A model generated the notes under the pieces. It made no database searches and was not told the DNA's origin. It worked only from the letters and a program-made list of their open reading frames with translations. Of a DNA stretch of 64,000 nucleotides, positions 33,879 to 42,992 are shown in pieces (positions within the stretch are counted from its first letter, which is position 1; every line of letters begins with the position of its first letter). The stretch is from positions 248,001 through 312,000 of the forward strand of contig NZ_QEYE01000001.1 of assembly GCF_003122205.1 (NCBI RefSeq), given 5' to 3'. The stretch is from Maritimibacter sp. 55A14 (lineage in GTDB: Bacteria; Pseudomonadota; Alphaproteobacteria; Rhodobacterales; Rhodobacteraceae). The translations under genes and the position numbers were made by a program.

Positions 33879-35330
33879 ATGCTTGATCTGAACAATGTCA
33901 GCTACGACACCATGATCCCCAACAATGTGGGCCTGTCGCAGGACCGGCGCGTGCTCAAGGCCCTGGAAAAATGGCACCCCGGCTATATCAACTGGTGGAA
34001 CGACCTGATCCCGCAGAATTTCCAGGAGAGCCTGGTCTATCTGCGCACCGCCGTCAGCGTGGACCCGAAGGGCTGGGCCAAATTCGACTACGTGAAAATG
34101 CCGGAATACCGCTGGGGCATCCTGCTGGCCCCCGCGGTGGAGGACCGGCGCATCCCCTGCGGCGAGCATGCCGGCCAGCCCGCATGGCAGGAGGTACCGG
34201 GGGAGTACCGCGCCATGCTGCGCCGGCTGATCGTGATCCAGGGCGACACCGAGCCCGCCAGCGTCGAGCAGCAGCGCTTCCTGGGCAAGACCGCGCCCTC
34301 GCTCTATGACATGCGCAACCTCTTCCAGGTCAATGTCGAGGAGGGCCGCCATCTCTGGGCGATGGTCTACCTGCTGCAGAAATATTTCGGCCGCGACGGG
34401 CGCGAGGAGGCCGACGGGCTGCTGCAACGCTCCTCCGGCTCGGAGGAAGCGCCGCGGATGCTGGGCGCCTTCAACGAGGAGACGCCGGACTGGCTGTCGT
34501 TCTTCATGTTCACCTATTTCACCGACCGCGACGGCAAGATGCAGCTCGAGTCGCTGGCGCAGTCGGGCTTCGATCCGCTCTCGCGCACCTGCCGCTTCAT
34601 GCTGACCGAGGAAGCCCACCACATGTTCGTGGGCGAAACCGGCGTGGGCCGCACCATTCAGCGCACCTGCGAGGCGATGAACGAGGCCGGGATCACCGAC
34701 CCCTACGAAATAGACAAGGTCCGTGCCCTGGGCGTGATCGACCTGCCGACGATCCAGAAGAAGCTGAACCTGCATTACACGCTGTCGCTCGATCTCTTCG
34801 GCGGCGAGGTCTCGACCAACGCGGCCAATGCCTTCAACGCGGGCATCAAGGGCCGCTACATGGAGAACCGGATCGAGGACGATCACAAGCTGACCGGCGC
34901 CACCTACCCGGTGTCCGAAGTGGCCGGCGACGTGATCCGCGTGGCCGACGCCCCGGCGCTCACCGCGATCAACATGCGGCTGCGCGACGACTATACCCGC
35001 GACGCCGCGGGCGGCGTGGGGCGCTGGAACAAGATCATCTCCAAGGCCGGCATCGACTTTGAACTGAAACTGCCGCATGAAGGGTTCCACCGCCAGATCG
35101 GCGTCTTCGCGGGCGTGCCCGTGACCCCCGAGGGCCGGGTGATCAGCGCGGAGGAGTGGGAGGCAAAGCGCGCCGAATGGCTGCCCACCAGGGCCGATGG
35201 CGATTTCATCCAGTCGCTCATGGTACCGACATTCGAGACGGGGAAATACGCCGGCTGGATCGCGCCCCCGAAAGTGGGCATCGACAACAAGCCGGGCGAC
35301 TTCGAATATGTGAAACTGCACATGGCCTGA
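33879..35330 (+). CDS. boxB: Benzoyl-CoA 2,3-epoxidase, oxygenase subunit (BoxB)
   Basis: The protein has 483 residues. The two ExxH motifs of the diiron site are visible: NVEEGRHLW (Glu155, His158) and [13 protein letters not shown] (Glu244/245, His247/248). The surrounding [29 protein letters not shown] and [21 protein letters not shown] regions match BoxB closely. With BoxA it converts benzoyl-CoA, O2 and NADPH to 2,3-epoxybenzoyl-CoA in the cytoplasm. GGAGAGACGAC precedes the ATG. The following gap of 115 bp to boxA carries a dispersed repeat. Confidence 0.95.
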   Translation: MLDLNNVSYDTMIPNNVGLSQDRRVLKALEKWHPGYINWWNDLIPQNFQESLVYLRTAVSVDPKGWAKFDYVKMPEYRWGILLAPAVEDRRIPCGEHAGQPAWQEVPGEYRAMLRRLIVIQGDTEPASVEQQRFLGKTAPSLYDMRNLFQVNVEEGRHLWAMVYLLQKYFGRDGREEADGLLQRSSGSEEAPRMLGAFNEETPDWLSFFMFTYFTDRDGKMQLESLAQSGFDPLSRTCRFMLTEEAHHMFVGETGVGRTIQRTCEAMNEAGITDPYEIDKVRALGVIDLPTIQKKLNLHYTLSLDLFGGEVSTNAANAFNAGIKGRYMENRIEDDHKLTGATYPVSEVAGDVIRVADAPALTAINMRLRDDYTRDAAGGVGRWNKIISKAGIDFELKLPHEGFHRQIGVFAGVPVTPEGRVISAEEWEAKRAEWLPTRADGDFIQSLMVPTFETGKYAGWIAPPKVGIDNKPGDFEYVKLHMA

Positions 35331-35376
35331 CCGCTGCGCCCCGCCCCGGCCGGTCGGTGGCGGGGCACCGGCAGGA

Positions 35377-35400
35377 TTTGAGTATTTCGGGAAAGATGAA
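35377..35400 (+). repeat. Dispersed intergenic repeat copy (boxB-boxA gap)
   Basis: TGAGTATTTCGGGAAAGATG (from 35379) matches the complement of 44317-44338 at 21 of 22 positions. Both copies are intergenic. A looser relative occurs at 9499. The role is unknown; it may be a short palindrome-free repeat family of the genome. Confidence 0.5.
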
Positions 35401-35445
35401 GCGGCGGGAGGGCCGTGCCGCCCGGATCGCCGCAGGGGAGAGATC

Positions 35446-36642
35446 ATGACCAAGCCGATGAAGCAGCATCTCATCGACCCGGAGATCTGCATCCGCTGCT
35501 ACACCTGCGAGATGACCTGCCCGATCAACGCGATCGAGCACAATGACGACAATGTCGTGGTCGATCCCGATATCTGCAACATGTGCATGGCCTGCATCCC
35601 GGTCTGTCCCACCGGGTCCATCGACGAATGGCGGGTGGTGCGCGAGCCCTATTCGCTGGAGGACCAGTACGGCTGGGACGAGTTGCCCGAGCAGGAGGAG
35701 TTCCCCGCCACAGCGTCAGAGGCCGAGACATCCATCGAGGCGATGGACGAGGCGATGGCCGCGCTGCTGGCCGATGCGCACAAGGGGGCGGGCGGACGCG
35801 CCAGGGCGCCGGTCTCCGCCTCCAAGCCCACGGTCAATCTCTACACGATTTCCAAGCCGGTTGAGGCCACGGTGCAGGGCAATTACCGGCTGACGGGCGA
35901 CGACGCCGACAACGACGTGCGCCACATCATCCTGGATTTCGGCGCGACGTCCTTTCCCGTGCTCGAAGGCCAGAGCATCGGCATTACCGCGCCGGGCACC
36001 GATGCCGGGGGCAAGCCGCACCTGCCCCGGCTCTACTCCGTATCCAGCCCGCGCGACGGCGAGCGGCCGAATTACAACAACCTGTCGCTGACCGTGAAGC
36101 GCGAGCCGCATGGCGTTTGCTCCAACTATGTCTGCGATCTGAAGGCGGGCGACAAGGTGGCGGTGACCGGGCCCTTCGGATCGACCTTCCTGATGCCCAA
36201 CGACCCGGAGGCGAAACTGTTGATGATCTGCACCGGCACGGGCTCTGCGCCGTTCCGGGCCTTCACCATGCACCGGCGGCGCACCAATCCGGGTGCGACC
36301 GGGCGCATGAGCCTCTTCTTCGGCGCCCGCGCCCCCGACAGCCTGCCCTATTTCGGCCCGCTGAAGAAAGTGCCCGAGAGCGCGCTCGCCAAGAATTTCG
36401 CCTTCAGCCGGGTCGCGGGCCAGCCAAAGACCTATGTCCAGGACAAGCTGCGCGAGCAGGAGGAAGCCGTGGCCGAACTGATCTGCGACCCTGCCACGCA
36501 TGTCTATATCTGCGGGTTGCGCGGTATGGAGGAAGGCGTCGAGAAGGCGCTCTCGAACATCGCCGAAAGCACCGGCACGCAATGGCTTGCCTTGCGCGAC
36601 ACGATGCGCGAGGAAGGCCGGTATCACGTGGAAACCTATTGA
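35446..36642 (+). CDS. boxA: Benzoyl-CoA epoxidase reductase subunit (BoxA)
   Basis: The protein has 398 residues. An N-terminal two-cluster ferredoxin domain has Cys15, 18, 21, 25 and Cys44, 47, 50, 54 for two 4Fe-4S clusters. A linker (about 65-130) leads to an FNR-like flavin/NADPH reductase domain with [39 protein letters not shown] and a [11 protein letters not shown] end. It passes electrons from NADPH to BoxB. The stop overlaps the thioesterase start (TGATG). Confidence 0.95.
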   Translation: MTKPMKQHLIDPEICIRCYTCEMTCPINAIEHNDDNVVVDPDICNMCMACIPVCPTGSIDEWRVVREPYSLEDQYGWDELPEQEEFPATASEAETSIEAMDEAMAALLADAHKGAGGRARAPVSASKPTVNLYTISKPVEATVQGNYRLTGDDADNDVRHIILDFGATSFPVLEGQSIGITAPGTDAGGKPHLPRLYSVSSPRDGERPNYNNLSLTVKREPHGVCSNYVCDLKAGDKVAVTGPFGSTFLMPNDPEAKLLMICTGTGSAPFRAFTMHRRRTNPGATGRMSLFFGARAPDSLPYFGPLKKVPESALAKNFAFSRVAGQPKTYVQDKLREQEEAVAELICDPATHVYICGLRGMEEGVEKALSNIAESTGTQWLALRDTMREEGRYHVETY

Positions 36643-37091
36643 TGGATCAGACGAATTTGCCCGAAGTGGCTGTTTTCCGGCACCGGATCAAGGTGCGCTG
36701 GTCGGATTGCGACCCGGCGCAGATCGCCTATACCGGGCGCATCCCCTATTTCGCGCTGGAGGCAATCGATGCCTGGTGGGAATCGGTCACCGGCACGGAC
36801 TGGTTCCGGCTCAACGTCGATCGCGGCATGGGGGCGCCCTTCGTACATCTTTCGGTCGACTTCCGCGCCCCGGTCACGCCGCGCGCGCCGCTCGATTGCG
36901 AGGTCCGGCTGACACGGCTGGGGGAAAGCTCCATCGGGTTCGCGGTGCGCGGGTTGCAGGACGGCACGCTCTGCTTCGAGGGCCGTTTCGTGGAAGCCTT
37001 CGTGATCGCCCATCCGATGCGCAAGACGGCGATCCCCGCCGGGATCCGCGCCCGGATGGAGCCTTATCTGGTGGCCGAAACGGCGCGCTGA
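36642..37091 (+). CDS. 4HBT-family acyl-CoA thioesterase
   Basis: The 149-residue hotdog-fold protein has the 4-hydroxybenzoyl-CoA thioesterase motif RWSDCDPAQIAYTGRIPYFALEAID, whose Asp after DC is the expected catalytic residue. It begins inside the boxA stop codon, so it is made with BoxA. Two roles are plausible: proofreading hydrolysis of benzoyl-CoA or dead-end aryl-CoA in the box pathway, or release of gentisate from gentisyl-CoA for the dioxygenase at 40591. I favour a shared role but cannot decide from the sequence. Confidence 0.83.
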   Translation: MDQTNLPEVAVFRHRIKVRWSDCDPAQIAYTGRIPYFALEAIDAWWESVTGTDWFRLNVDRGMGAPFVHLSVDFRAPVTPRAPLDCEVRLTRLGESSIGFAVRGLQDGTLCFEGRFVEAFVIAHPMRKTAIPAGIRARMEPYLVAETAR

Positions 37092-37124
37092 GTCGGCAAG
37101 GCGTCGCAGGGGCCTGGAAATATA

Positions 37125-37154
37125 TTGCATGTCATTGCCCGCTATGGCTAGATT
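37125..37154 (+). promoter_or_regulatory. boxR promoter with near-match operator
   Basis: -35 TTGCAT (37125-37130), an 18-bp spacer and -10 TAGATT (37149-37154) form a plausible promoter. TGCA-TGTCAT-TGCC (37126-37139) differs from TGCA-N6-TGCA by one base and overlaps the -35, which would allow weak autoregulation. Confidence 0.5.
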
Positions 37155-37187
37155 TTGCGGCAGGTAGCCGAAGTGGAGACCAAGGAT

Positions 37188-38114
37188 ATGCGCGCCAGTC
37201 CCGGATTGAGCGACACGATCTTGCAGGATACTGCGCAGGACGCCGCATCGGCGGATGTGGACGCGTTCATCGCACTGGTGGGTGCTCGGACGCGGCGCGC
37301 CCGTGCGTTGCGGGCCATGTCGCGCCGCGTGCTGTCGGAACGCTCGGGCGTGTCGCAGCGCTATCTCGCGCAGCTTGAAAGCGGCCAGGGCAATATCTCC
37401 ATCGGGCTTTTGATGCGGGTGGCGCAGGCGCTTAAAATGCGCATCGAGTTCCTGGTCGGCGAGGACGACCCGTGGGAGTCGGAGACCGTGCAGATGGCGC
37501 AGCATTTCCGCGACGCCTCGCCTGAGCAGCGCCAGCGCGTGCGCCAGATCCTCAATGTCGGCCCCGATCACGAGACCCGGCGTCAGCGCATCTGCCTGAT
37601 CGGGTTGCGCGGTGCGGGCAAGTCCACGCTGGGCCGGCTCCTGGGCGCCGAGCTGGGCCTGCCCTTCACCGAGCTCAACCAGCACATCGAGGAGCAGAGC
37701 GGCATGCCCGTGGCCGAGGTCATGGCGCTTTACGGCCAGGAAGGCTATCGGCGGCTGGAACACGAAGCGCTGGAGCGCATCGTCACCGAGCGCGACGCGG
37801 TGGTGCTCGCGGTCGCAGGCGGGATCGTTTCCGAATCCGAGACATTCACCCTGCTTCTGCGGAATTTCCACACGATCTGGCTGCGCGCGAGCCCCGGCGA
37901 GCATATGGAACGGGTCCGCGCCCAGGGCGACCGGCGTCCGATGGCCGGCAATCCCAAGGCGATGGAGGAACTCACCTCGATCCTGACCAGCCGCGAGGCG
38001 CTTTATGCCCGCGCCCAGGCCACGGTGAACACCTCGGGCGAGAGCGTCGAGGACAGCCTGGCCCGGCTCCGGCACGTGGTGGAGGAGTTGGGCATCGCCG
38101 CCGATGAAGACTGA
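37188..38114 (+). CDS. boxR: Benzoate-pathway repressor BoxR (XRE + shikimate-kinase-like domain)
   Basis: The protein has 308 residues. An XRE helix-turn-helix spans about residues 30-90 (RALRAMSRRVLSERSGVSQR, then YLAQLESGQGNISIGLLMRV). A shikimate-kinase-like domain (about 133-300) has Walker A GLRGAGKST (139-147). This architecture is that of BoxR/BzdR, which repress benzoate genes until benzoyl-CoA binds. The ATG at 37188 has GGAG nine bases upstream. A TTG at 37155 and a GTG at 37173 in frame are less likely, since 37155 abuts the predicted -10. It overlaps the next gene by 11 nt. Confidence 0.93.
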   Translation: MRASPGLSDTILQDTAQDAASADVDAFIALVGARTRRARALRAMSRRVLSERSGVSQRYLAQLESGQGNISIGLLMRVAQALKMRIEFLVGEDDPWESETVQMAQHFRDASPEQRQRVRQILNVGPDHETRRQRICLIGLRGAGKSTLGRLLGAELGLPFTELNQHIEEQSGMPVAEVMALYGQEGYRRLEHEALERIVTERDAVVLAVAGGIVSESETFTLLLRNFHTIWLRASPGEHMERVRAQGDRRPMAGNPKAMEELTSILTSREALYARAQATVNTSGESVEDSLARLRHVVEELGIAADED

Positions 38115-39396
38115 GGCCGACGGCAGGGCGCATATCGCACACGCCGAGGCCCGCGCGCGTGCGCAACCCGCGGGGTTCCGGCCCGTCCGTTCGGCCCTGC
38201 TGGCAGGATGCGGCAATGTCGGAGCCGGGCTGGCCTTCGCGCTCGACGCGGCGGGTATCGCGGTTCATGTGGCGGAACGGCCCGACGCGGTGGCGCGCTG
38301 CACGGACATGCTGGGCCGGCTGGTGGATGACGCGGTGGCGCGCGGGCTCTGCCCCGCGGGCGAGGCCGCGGCGCGCAAGGCACGGCTTGCCCCCCGCGCC
38401 GGGCTGGCGGACCGGCCGCCTGCGCAGATCGCCATCGAGGCCGTGGACGAGGACCCTGACGAAAAGGCCCGCGCCCTGCGCGCGCTGGAGGCCGCCGCGC
38501 CCGAAGCGGAGGCCGTCCTCACCTGCAGCGCCAGCCTGCCCGTCGATGCGCTGGCCGGGGCCTGCACCCTGCCCGCGCGACTGACTGGCCTGCGCATCCA
38601 GCCGCCCGCGCATCTCAGCCGGCTGGCGGAGATCGCGCCGGGGCCGCGCACTGCGCCCGAGGCGCGCGCGGCCGCACTGTCGCTCGCGCATATGCTGGAC
38701 AAGCTCGCCCTGACGCTGGCCGCCGGCGCCCCCTCGCCCGTCGAGCGGCTGCGCCGCCGGATGCTGGAGGTCGCGGAGATGATCCTGCTCGACGGCTCGG
38801 TGCCCTGGGAAGTGGACGCGGCGATGGAAGCGTTCGGCTTCTCCCCCGGTCCTTTCGCGGCGCAGGACATCACGGGGCTCGACGCGGATTACGTGATCCG
38901 CCGGCGCGCCGCCCCCACCCGCGACCCGGCGCGCCGCTATGTGCCGATCTCCGACCGGATGGTGCAGGAGGGGCGGCTGGGCCGCAAGGTGGGCGTCGGC
39001 TGGTACCGCTATCCCGGCGGCGGCGGCGCAGTGATCGACCCGCTGCTGGAGGACATGATCACCGAGGAGGCCCGCTTCGCCCGCGTCAGCCGACGGGAAT
39101 TCGACGCAGACCAGATCCGGACCCGGCTGATCGCCGCACTGGTCAACGAGGCCGCCGCGATACTGGACGAGGGCGTGCTGGCAAGCGCCGCCGAGATCGA
39201 CTTGGTGTCGGTCCACGCACTCGGCTTCCCGCGCGCCCGCGGCGGGCTGCTGTGGCATGCCGACCGGATCGGGCTCGCGCGGATCCTGGACGACCTGACC
39301 CGGCTGGCGCGCGAGGACCCGGCGGTCTGGACGCCCGCGCCGCTTCTCGCGCGACTGGTCGCGGAGGGGCCGGGTTTCACCGATGCGGCGGGCTGA
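38104..39396 (+). CDS. 3-Hydroxyacyl-CoA dehydrogenase-like protein
   Basis: The protein has 430 residues. The NAD-binding fingerprint LLAGCGNVGAGLAFALDAAG fits GxGxxG. GLRIQPPAHLSRLAEI holds the likely catalytic His, and the C-terminal dimer domain has FGFSPGPFAAQDITGLD and RLGRKVGVGWYRYP, both typical of FadB-type dehydrogenases. It has no enoyl-CoA hydratase half. In the box pathway a 3-hydroxyadipyl-CoA dehydrogenase is needed after ring opening, which this gene could supply. It overlaps boxR by 11 nt. The N-terminal 25 residues are unusual for the family and may be extra. Confidence 0.78.
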   Translation: MKTEADGRAHIAHAEARARAQPAGFRPVRSALLAGCGNVGAGLAFALDAAGIAVHVAERPDAVARCTDMLGRLVDDAVARGLCPAGEAAARKARLAPRAGLADRPPAQIAIEAVDEDPDEKARALRALEAAAPEAEAVLTCSASLPVDALAGACTLPARLTGLRIQPPAHLSRLAEIAPGPRTAPEARAAALSLAHMLDKLALTLAAGAPSPVERLRRRMLEVAEMILLDGSVPWEVDAAMEAFGFSPGPFAAQDITGLDADYVIRRRAAPTRDPARRYVPISDRMVQEGRLGRKVGVGWYRYPGGGGAVIDPLLEDMITEEARFARVSRREFDADQIRTRLIAALVNEAAAILDEGVLASAAEIDLVSVHALGFPRARGGLLWHADRIGLARILDDLTRLAREDPAVWTPAPLLARLVAEGPGFTDAAG

Positions 39397-39664
39397 GAGA
39401 CGGCTGAGAACCTGTTTCGAGACCCTGAACCGAAACGGTGAGGATGGACCTCGCGACCGCTTGCAGGTCCGGACACGAGCCACGCGGGGCCAAGGGACAA
39501 ACCTTCGCCTATGTATCGCGCCAATTCGAAGTCACGCCCGCCCCGGCCTCCGCGCCGGGGGCCCGTCGCCGGATGCGCGAGGCCCCGGACCAAGTCCGGG
39601 GCGGGGCTCCGATCAGACGCGACAGGCTCCAGGACCATGAATTGCGGATCGAAACGGAGCCTGC
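39397..39664. repeat. Intergenic region with two GC-rich palindromes
   Basis: There is no gene here between two convergent ones. CCCCGGC-CTCCGC-GCCGGGG (39541-39560) and GCCCCGGAC-CAA-GTCCGGGGC (39582-39602) are perfect hairpins of 7 and 9 bp. The second resembles palindromic units that recur widely in alphaproteobacterial intergenic DNA. They may act as bidirectional terminators or message stabilisers, although no U-run follows. Confidence 0.55.
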
Positions 39665-40594
39665 CTAGCGCGGCGTCACCGGACCTGCGGCCACGACCGG
39701 GTTGCGGATTGTGCCGATGCCGTCCACCCCCGCCTCGATCACATCGCCGGGCCAGAGCCATTCCTGCGGCGTCCGGCCGGCGCCCACGCCCTCGGGCGTG
39801 CCGGTGGCGATGATGTCGCCGGGCTCCAGCGACATGCCACGCGAGATGTCGGCGATCAACTCGGGTATCTTGAAGAGCATGAAGCGCGTGTTGGAGCGCT
39901 GCTTCTCGACACCGTTCACGGTCAGCCAGAGGTCGAGCGCATGGGGGTCTTCCAGTTCGTCCGCGGTGACGATGCAGGGACCGAAGGGCGCGTAGGTATC
40001 CATTCCCTTCGAATAGATCCACTGCCCCGCCCGGCGGTTGTCGCGCGCGCTGATGTCGATCATGATCGAATATCCGAAGACGTGATCCATCGCCGCCGCC
40101 TCGCTGACGCGGCGGGCGCGGTTGCCGATGATGACCGCCAGTTCCACCTCCCAGTCGAGCTGTTGCGTGATCGAGCCGTCATGCTCCACCGCGCCACCCG
40201 GCCCCACCACGGCGGTCGGCGGCTTGGTGAAGATCACCGGCTCCTTGGGCAGGTCCTTGTCGGTGTCGAGCGCGGCGCTCGATTCGGCCACGTGCTCGGT
40301 ATAGTTCAGCCCGATGCCGAAGATGTTCTTGCGCGGCCGCGGGATCGGCGCCAGCAGGTCCACATTGGCCAGCGGCCGAGCGCAGCCCACGGGCCAGTCG
40401 CCCTCGGCATGGTCGAGCGCGCCCGCCAGCGCGTCGAGCCCCGGACGGCCCAGGTCGATCAACGCGTTCATCTCGTCGGGCAGATCCTCGCCCAGCGCCG
40501 CGCCAAGCGCCGCGACATCCACCACGAGATCGTCGCGGATCACACCCAGAACGGCAGGCGCATATAGGTTTTCCCTGTATGTTATCAGTCTCAT
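39665..40594 (-). CDS. Fumarylacetoacetate hydrolase-family protein, probable fumarylpyruvate hydrolase
   Basis: The 309-residue protein has the FAH core GIGLNYTEHVAES, the metal ligands Glu149 and Glu151 in QLDWEVELAVIIG, Asp180 in YSIMIDISARD and the C-terminal PGDIIATGTPEGVG. It starts in the stop of the gentisate dioxygenase gene (ATGA), so the pair is coupled. In gentisate degradation this hydrolase splits fumarylpyruvate (or maleylpyruvate directly) into pyruvate and fumarate or maleate. No maleylpyruvate isomerase gene is visible in the window. Confidence 0.85.
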   Translation of the reverse strand: MRLITYRENLYAPAVLGVIRDDLVVDVAALGAALGEDLPDEMNALIDLGRPGLDALAGALDHAEGDWPVGCARPLANVDLLAPIPRPRKNIFGIGLNYTEHVAESSAALDTDKDLPKEPVIFTKPPTAVVGPGGAVEHDGSITQQLDWEVELAVIIGNRARRVSEAAAMDHVFGYSIMIDISARDNRRAGQWIYSKGMDTYAPFGPCIVTADELEDPHALDLWLTVNGVEKQRSNTRFMLFKIPELIADISRGMSLEPGDIIATGTPEGVGAGRTPQEWLWPGDVIEAGVDGIGTIRNPVVAAGPVTPR

Positions 40595-41727
40595 GCACTG
40601 CTCCCTTGATTCTGGATCGGTTGCTGGCCGCCGTTTTCGCCGAAGGCTTCCTCGCGAAAGAGGCCCAGTGCCTGCATCACCGGCAGGTCGTTGAGGCAGA
40701 AAAGGCAGGCGTCCTCGGTCTCCGACCCGTTCGCGTGTTCGTGCCAAGCCCATGACGGCACGCAGAAAATGTCGCGCTCCTGCCAGTCGAAACGCCGGCC
40801 GTCGATGACAGAATGTCCGCTCCCCTTGCAGACCTGGTAGAGAAAGCTTCCGGTGTGCCGGTGCGCCTGCGTGGCCTCGCCCGGCCGCAGCATCTGCATG
40901 CTGGCCCCCAGCGTCTGCATCACCGGGCCCGATGTGACCGGGTTCATGTATTGCATCAGGATGCCGTCAAAGGGCGACCCGTCGCTGGCCGCGGCATGGG
41001 CCTCAAGCGCCTCGTATGTCCGGTCCCATTCATATTTGAACATTGGCGAATAACCCTTGTCCCAGGCCCCGCCGCCGGGCCGCAAGCCCGGATTGCCCCA
41101 GATCGCGGTCATGTCGTCCACCGGATGCGCGACGGCCTGTGTCAGATCGGGATGCACCTCGTAGAAATTCGCCTCCAACGCGTTGACCAGCGGGATGTCC
41201 AGCCCGTCCTGCCAGATGCAGGGCGTACCGTCACAGGCCACGGCATGCTCATGCCAGGTGCCGTTCGGGGTGAGCACGAAATCATTGGCGTTCAGGGTCA
41301 TCTTGTGGCCGTCCACCACCGTATAGGCGCCACGCCCCTCCATGATGAATCGGATCGCGCTGGCGGAATGCCGATGGGCGGAGGCCTGCTCGCCCGGATG
41401 CATGACCTGCAGCCCGGCATAGATCCAGCCTACCGCGGCGGCCACGTCCGAACGGCCCGGATTGTTCAGGTAGACCACGCGCCGCCCCGCCTTCTCGGGC
41501 GTGACCAGTTCGACCGAGCGCAACACATGCGCGCGCAAATCGGTATAGCGCCAGATCATCGGCACCGATGACGATTGCGGCTCCCAGGGCTCGATCTTGT
41601 TGGCCACGGTCCAGAGCGCTCCCGCGCCGTGGCGCTCCAACTCGTCGTAATAGGCCAACAGTTCCGGCGTGTCCTCGACATTCGCGCGGCCGGGGACATC
41701 TTCGCGATAGCGGTCATGGCGTGCCAT
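40591..41727 (-). CDS. Gentisate 1,2-dioxygenase
   Basis: The protein has 378 residues with two cupin domains. The N-terminal cupin has the iron-binding HPGEQASAHRHSASAIRFIM (His118, His120) and PNGTWHEHA (His159, His161); the C-terminal cupin repeats RPGEATQAHRHTGSFLYQ and PSWAWHEHA. WEPQSSSVPMIWRY is conserved in gentisate dioxygenases. The enzyme cleaves gentisate between C1 and C2 to maleylpyruvate. It is first in a two-gene unit with the FAH hydrolase. The upstream region has no TGCA-N6-TGCA site, so control may differ from the box genes. Confidence 0.9.
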   Translation of the reverse strand: MARHDRYREDVPGRANVEDTPELLAYYDELERHGAGALWTVANKIEPWEPQSSSVPMIWRYTDLRAHVLRSVELVTPEKAGRRVVYLNNPGRSDVAAAVGWIYAGLQVMHPGEQASAHRHSASAIRFIMEGRGAYTVVDGHKMTLNANDFVLTPNGTWHEHAVACDGTPCIWQDGLDIPLVNALEANFYEVHPDLTQAVAHPVDDMTAIWGNPGLRPGGGAWDKGYSPMFKYEWDRTYEALEAHAAASDGSPFDGILMQYMNPVTSGPVMQTLGASMQMLRPGEATQAHRHTGSFLYQVCKGSGHSVIDGRRFDWQERDIFCVPSWAWHEHANGSETEDACLFCLNDLPVMQALGLFREEAFGENGGQQPIQNQGSSA

Positions 41728-41813
41728 CCTCGGGTCTCCCTTCCCGTTGACATCGGCATGCCCGCAGGCTCTCCCATTCGCGGCAGAGGGTAAAGCGGTT
41801 TCTCCCCTGCGCG

Positions 41814-42926
41814 CTACTCCCCCGGCCGGCTGATCTGTCCGCCGCCGACCGCGGCAGCCACGCCGGTTGTTCCCGGGCAGCTTGTCGGCAGCCCGTAGAG
41901 CACCCGCACGCCCAGATAGGCGAAAGCCTGCGCCTCCAGCATGTCGCCGTCGAGGCCCACATCCTCCACCGGCTGGACAAGAACATCAAGTTCCGCCTGC
42001 AATACATTCATAATATGAGCGTTTCTTCGCCCACCACCTGCCACCAGAAAACGCTCCACCGGGGCCGGGAAATGCTCCGTCCCGCGCGCCACCGCAGCCG
42101 CGATGCATGCGGCGAGCGTCGCGCAGGCGTCTTCGGTCGTCAGCTCCGACATGGCGTCGAGGAGAAATGAAAATTCGTTCCTGTCCAGAGACTTGGGCGG
42201 TATTCTGAAGAAATGCGGCTGCTCCAGCATCCGCGCCACCACGGCCGCGTCCGCCCGCCCGGCGGCGGCCAGCGCGCCGCCCTCGTCACAGGCCGGCCCG
42301 CCGCGCGCGCGCAGCAGATCGTCGATCGGCGCGTTAGCCGGACCGGTGTCGAAGGCCAGCAGCGCGCCCTCGGCCTCCGGCGCGGCGGCCCGCGGATCGA
42401 CCCAGGTCAGGTTGCCCACCCCGCCGAGATTGAGGAAGGCCACCGGTCCGCCGGCGCCGATCCGGCGCGCGCAGGCCCAGTGGTAGAAGGGCGCCAGCGG
42501 CGCGCCCTCGCCGCCCAGTGCTACGTCGGAACTGCGGAAATCCCAGACCACGGTCAGGCCGCTTTGCTCCGCCAGCCGCGCGCCGTCGCCTGCCTGATGC
42601 GTGCCGCGCCCGCGCGGCTCATGCGCCAGCGTCTGGCCGTGAAATCCCAGCAGGTCCACGCCCTGCGCCCCGGCCAGCAACTCGGCATGGGCGGCACGCA
42701 CCACCGCCTCGGCCGCCGCCACGCCGGGCTCGCCCGGCCAGCGGCCCTGTGCGGCGGCCAGCGTCGCGCGCTCGGCGTCGGTATAGGGGCGATAGCCCGT
42801 CTCGCCGAATTCCAGGATCTCCACCCCGTCGGTGCGCAGGAGAGCCATATCCACCCCGTCCATCGACGTGCCCGACATCGCCCCCAGCGCCCAGAGCGGC
42901 GCGCGCTCCCTGCCGTGTTTGCGCAT
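41814..42926 (-). CDS. anmK: Anhydro-N-acetylmuramic acid kinase
   Basis: The protein has 370 residues. The start of the fold [37 protein letters not shown], the [20 protein letters not shown] region and [16 protein letters not shown] are AnmK signatures. The enzyme phosphorylates and opens 1,6-anhydro-MurNAc during cell-wall recycling. I start at the ATG at 42926, preceded by AAAGGAAAAGGCC. It is divergent from tyrS. Confidence 0.92.
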   Translation of the reverse strand: MRKHGRERAPLWALGAMSGTSMDGVDMALLRTDGVEILEFGETGYRPYTDAERATLAAAQGRWPGEPGVAAAEAVVRAAHAELLAGAQGVDLLGFHGQTLAHEPRGRGTHQAGDGARLAEQSGLTVVWDFRSSDVALGGEGAPLAPFYHWACARRIGAGGPVAFLNLGGVGNLTWVDPRAAAPEAEGALLAFDTGPANAPIDDLLRARGGPACDEGGALAAAGRADAAVVARMLEQPHFFRIPPKSLDRNEFSFLLDAMSELTTEDACATLAACIAAAVARGTEHFPAPVERFLVAGGGRRNAHIMNVLQAELDVLVQPVEDVGLDGDMLEAQAFAYLGVRVLYGLPTSCPGTTGVAAAVGGGQISRPGE

Positions 42927-42992
42927 GGCCTTTTCCTTTGCCCCCGGCGCCTGTATGGAGAAGCGCCCGGTGACAGAATGGACCACGCCCGC

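Noticed and set aside
32655-35492. Very long minus-strand open frame opposite boxC and boxB
   Set aside because: It lies fully antisense to strongly supported genes, has no family resemblance and is His/Arg/Gly-rich, as expected from complement reading of high-GC codons.
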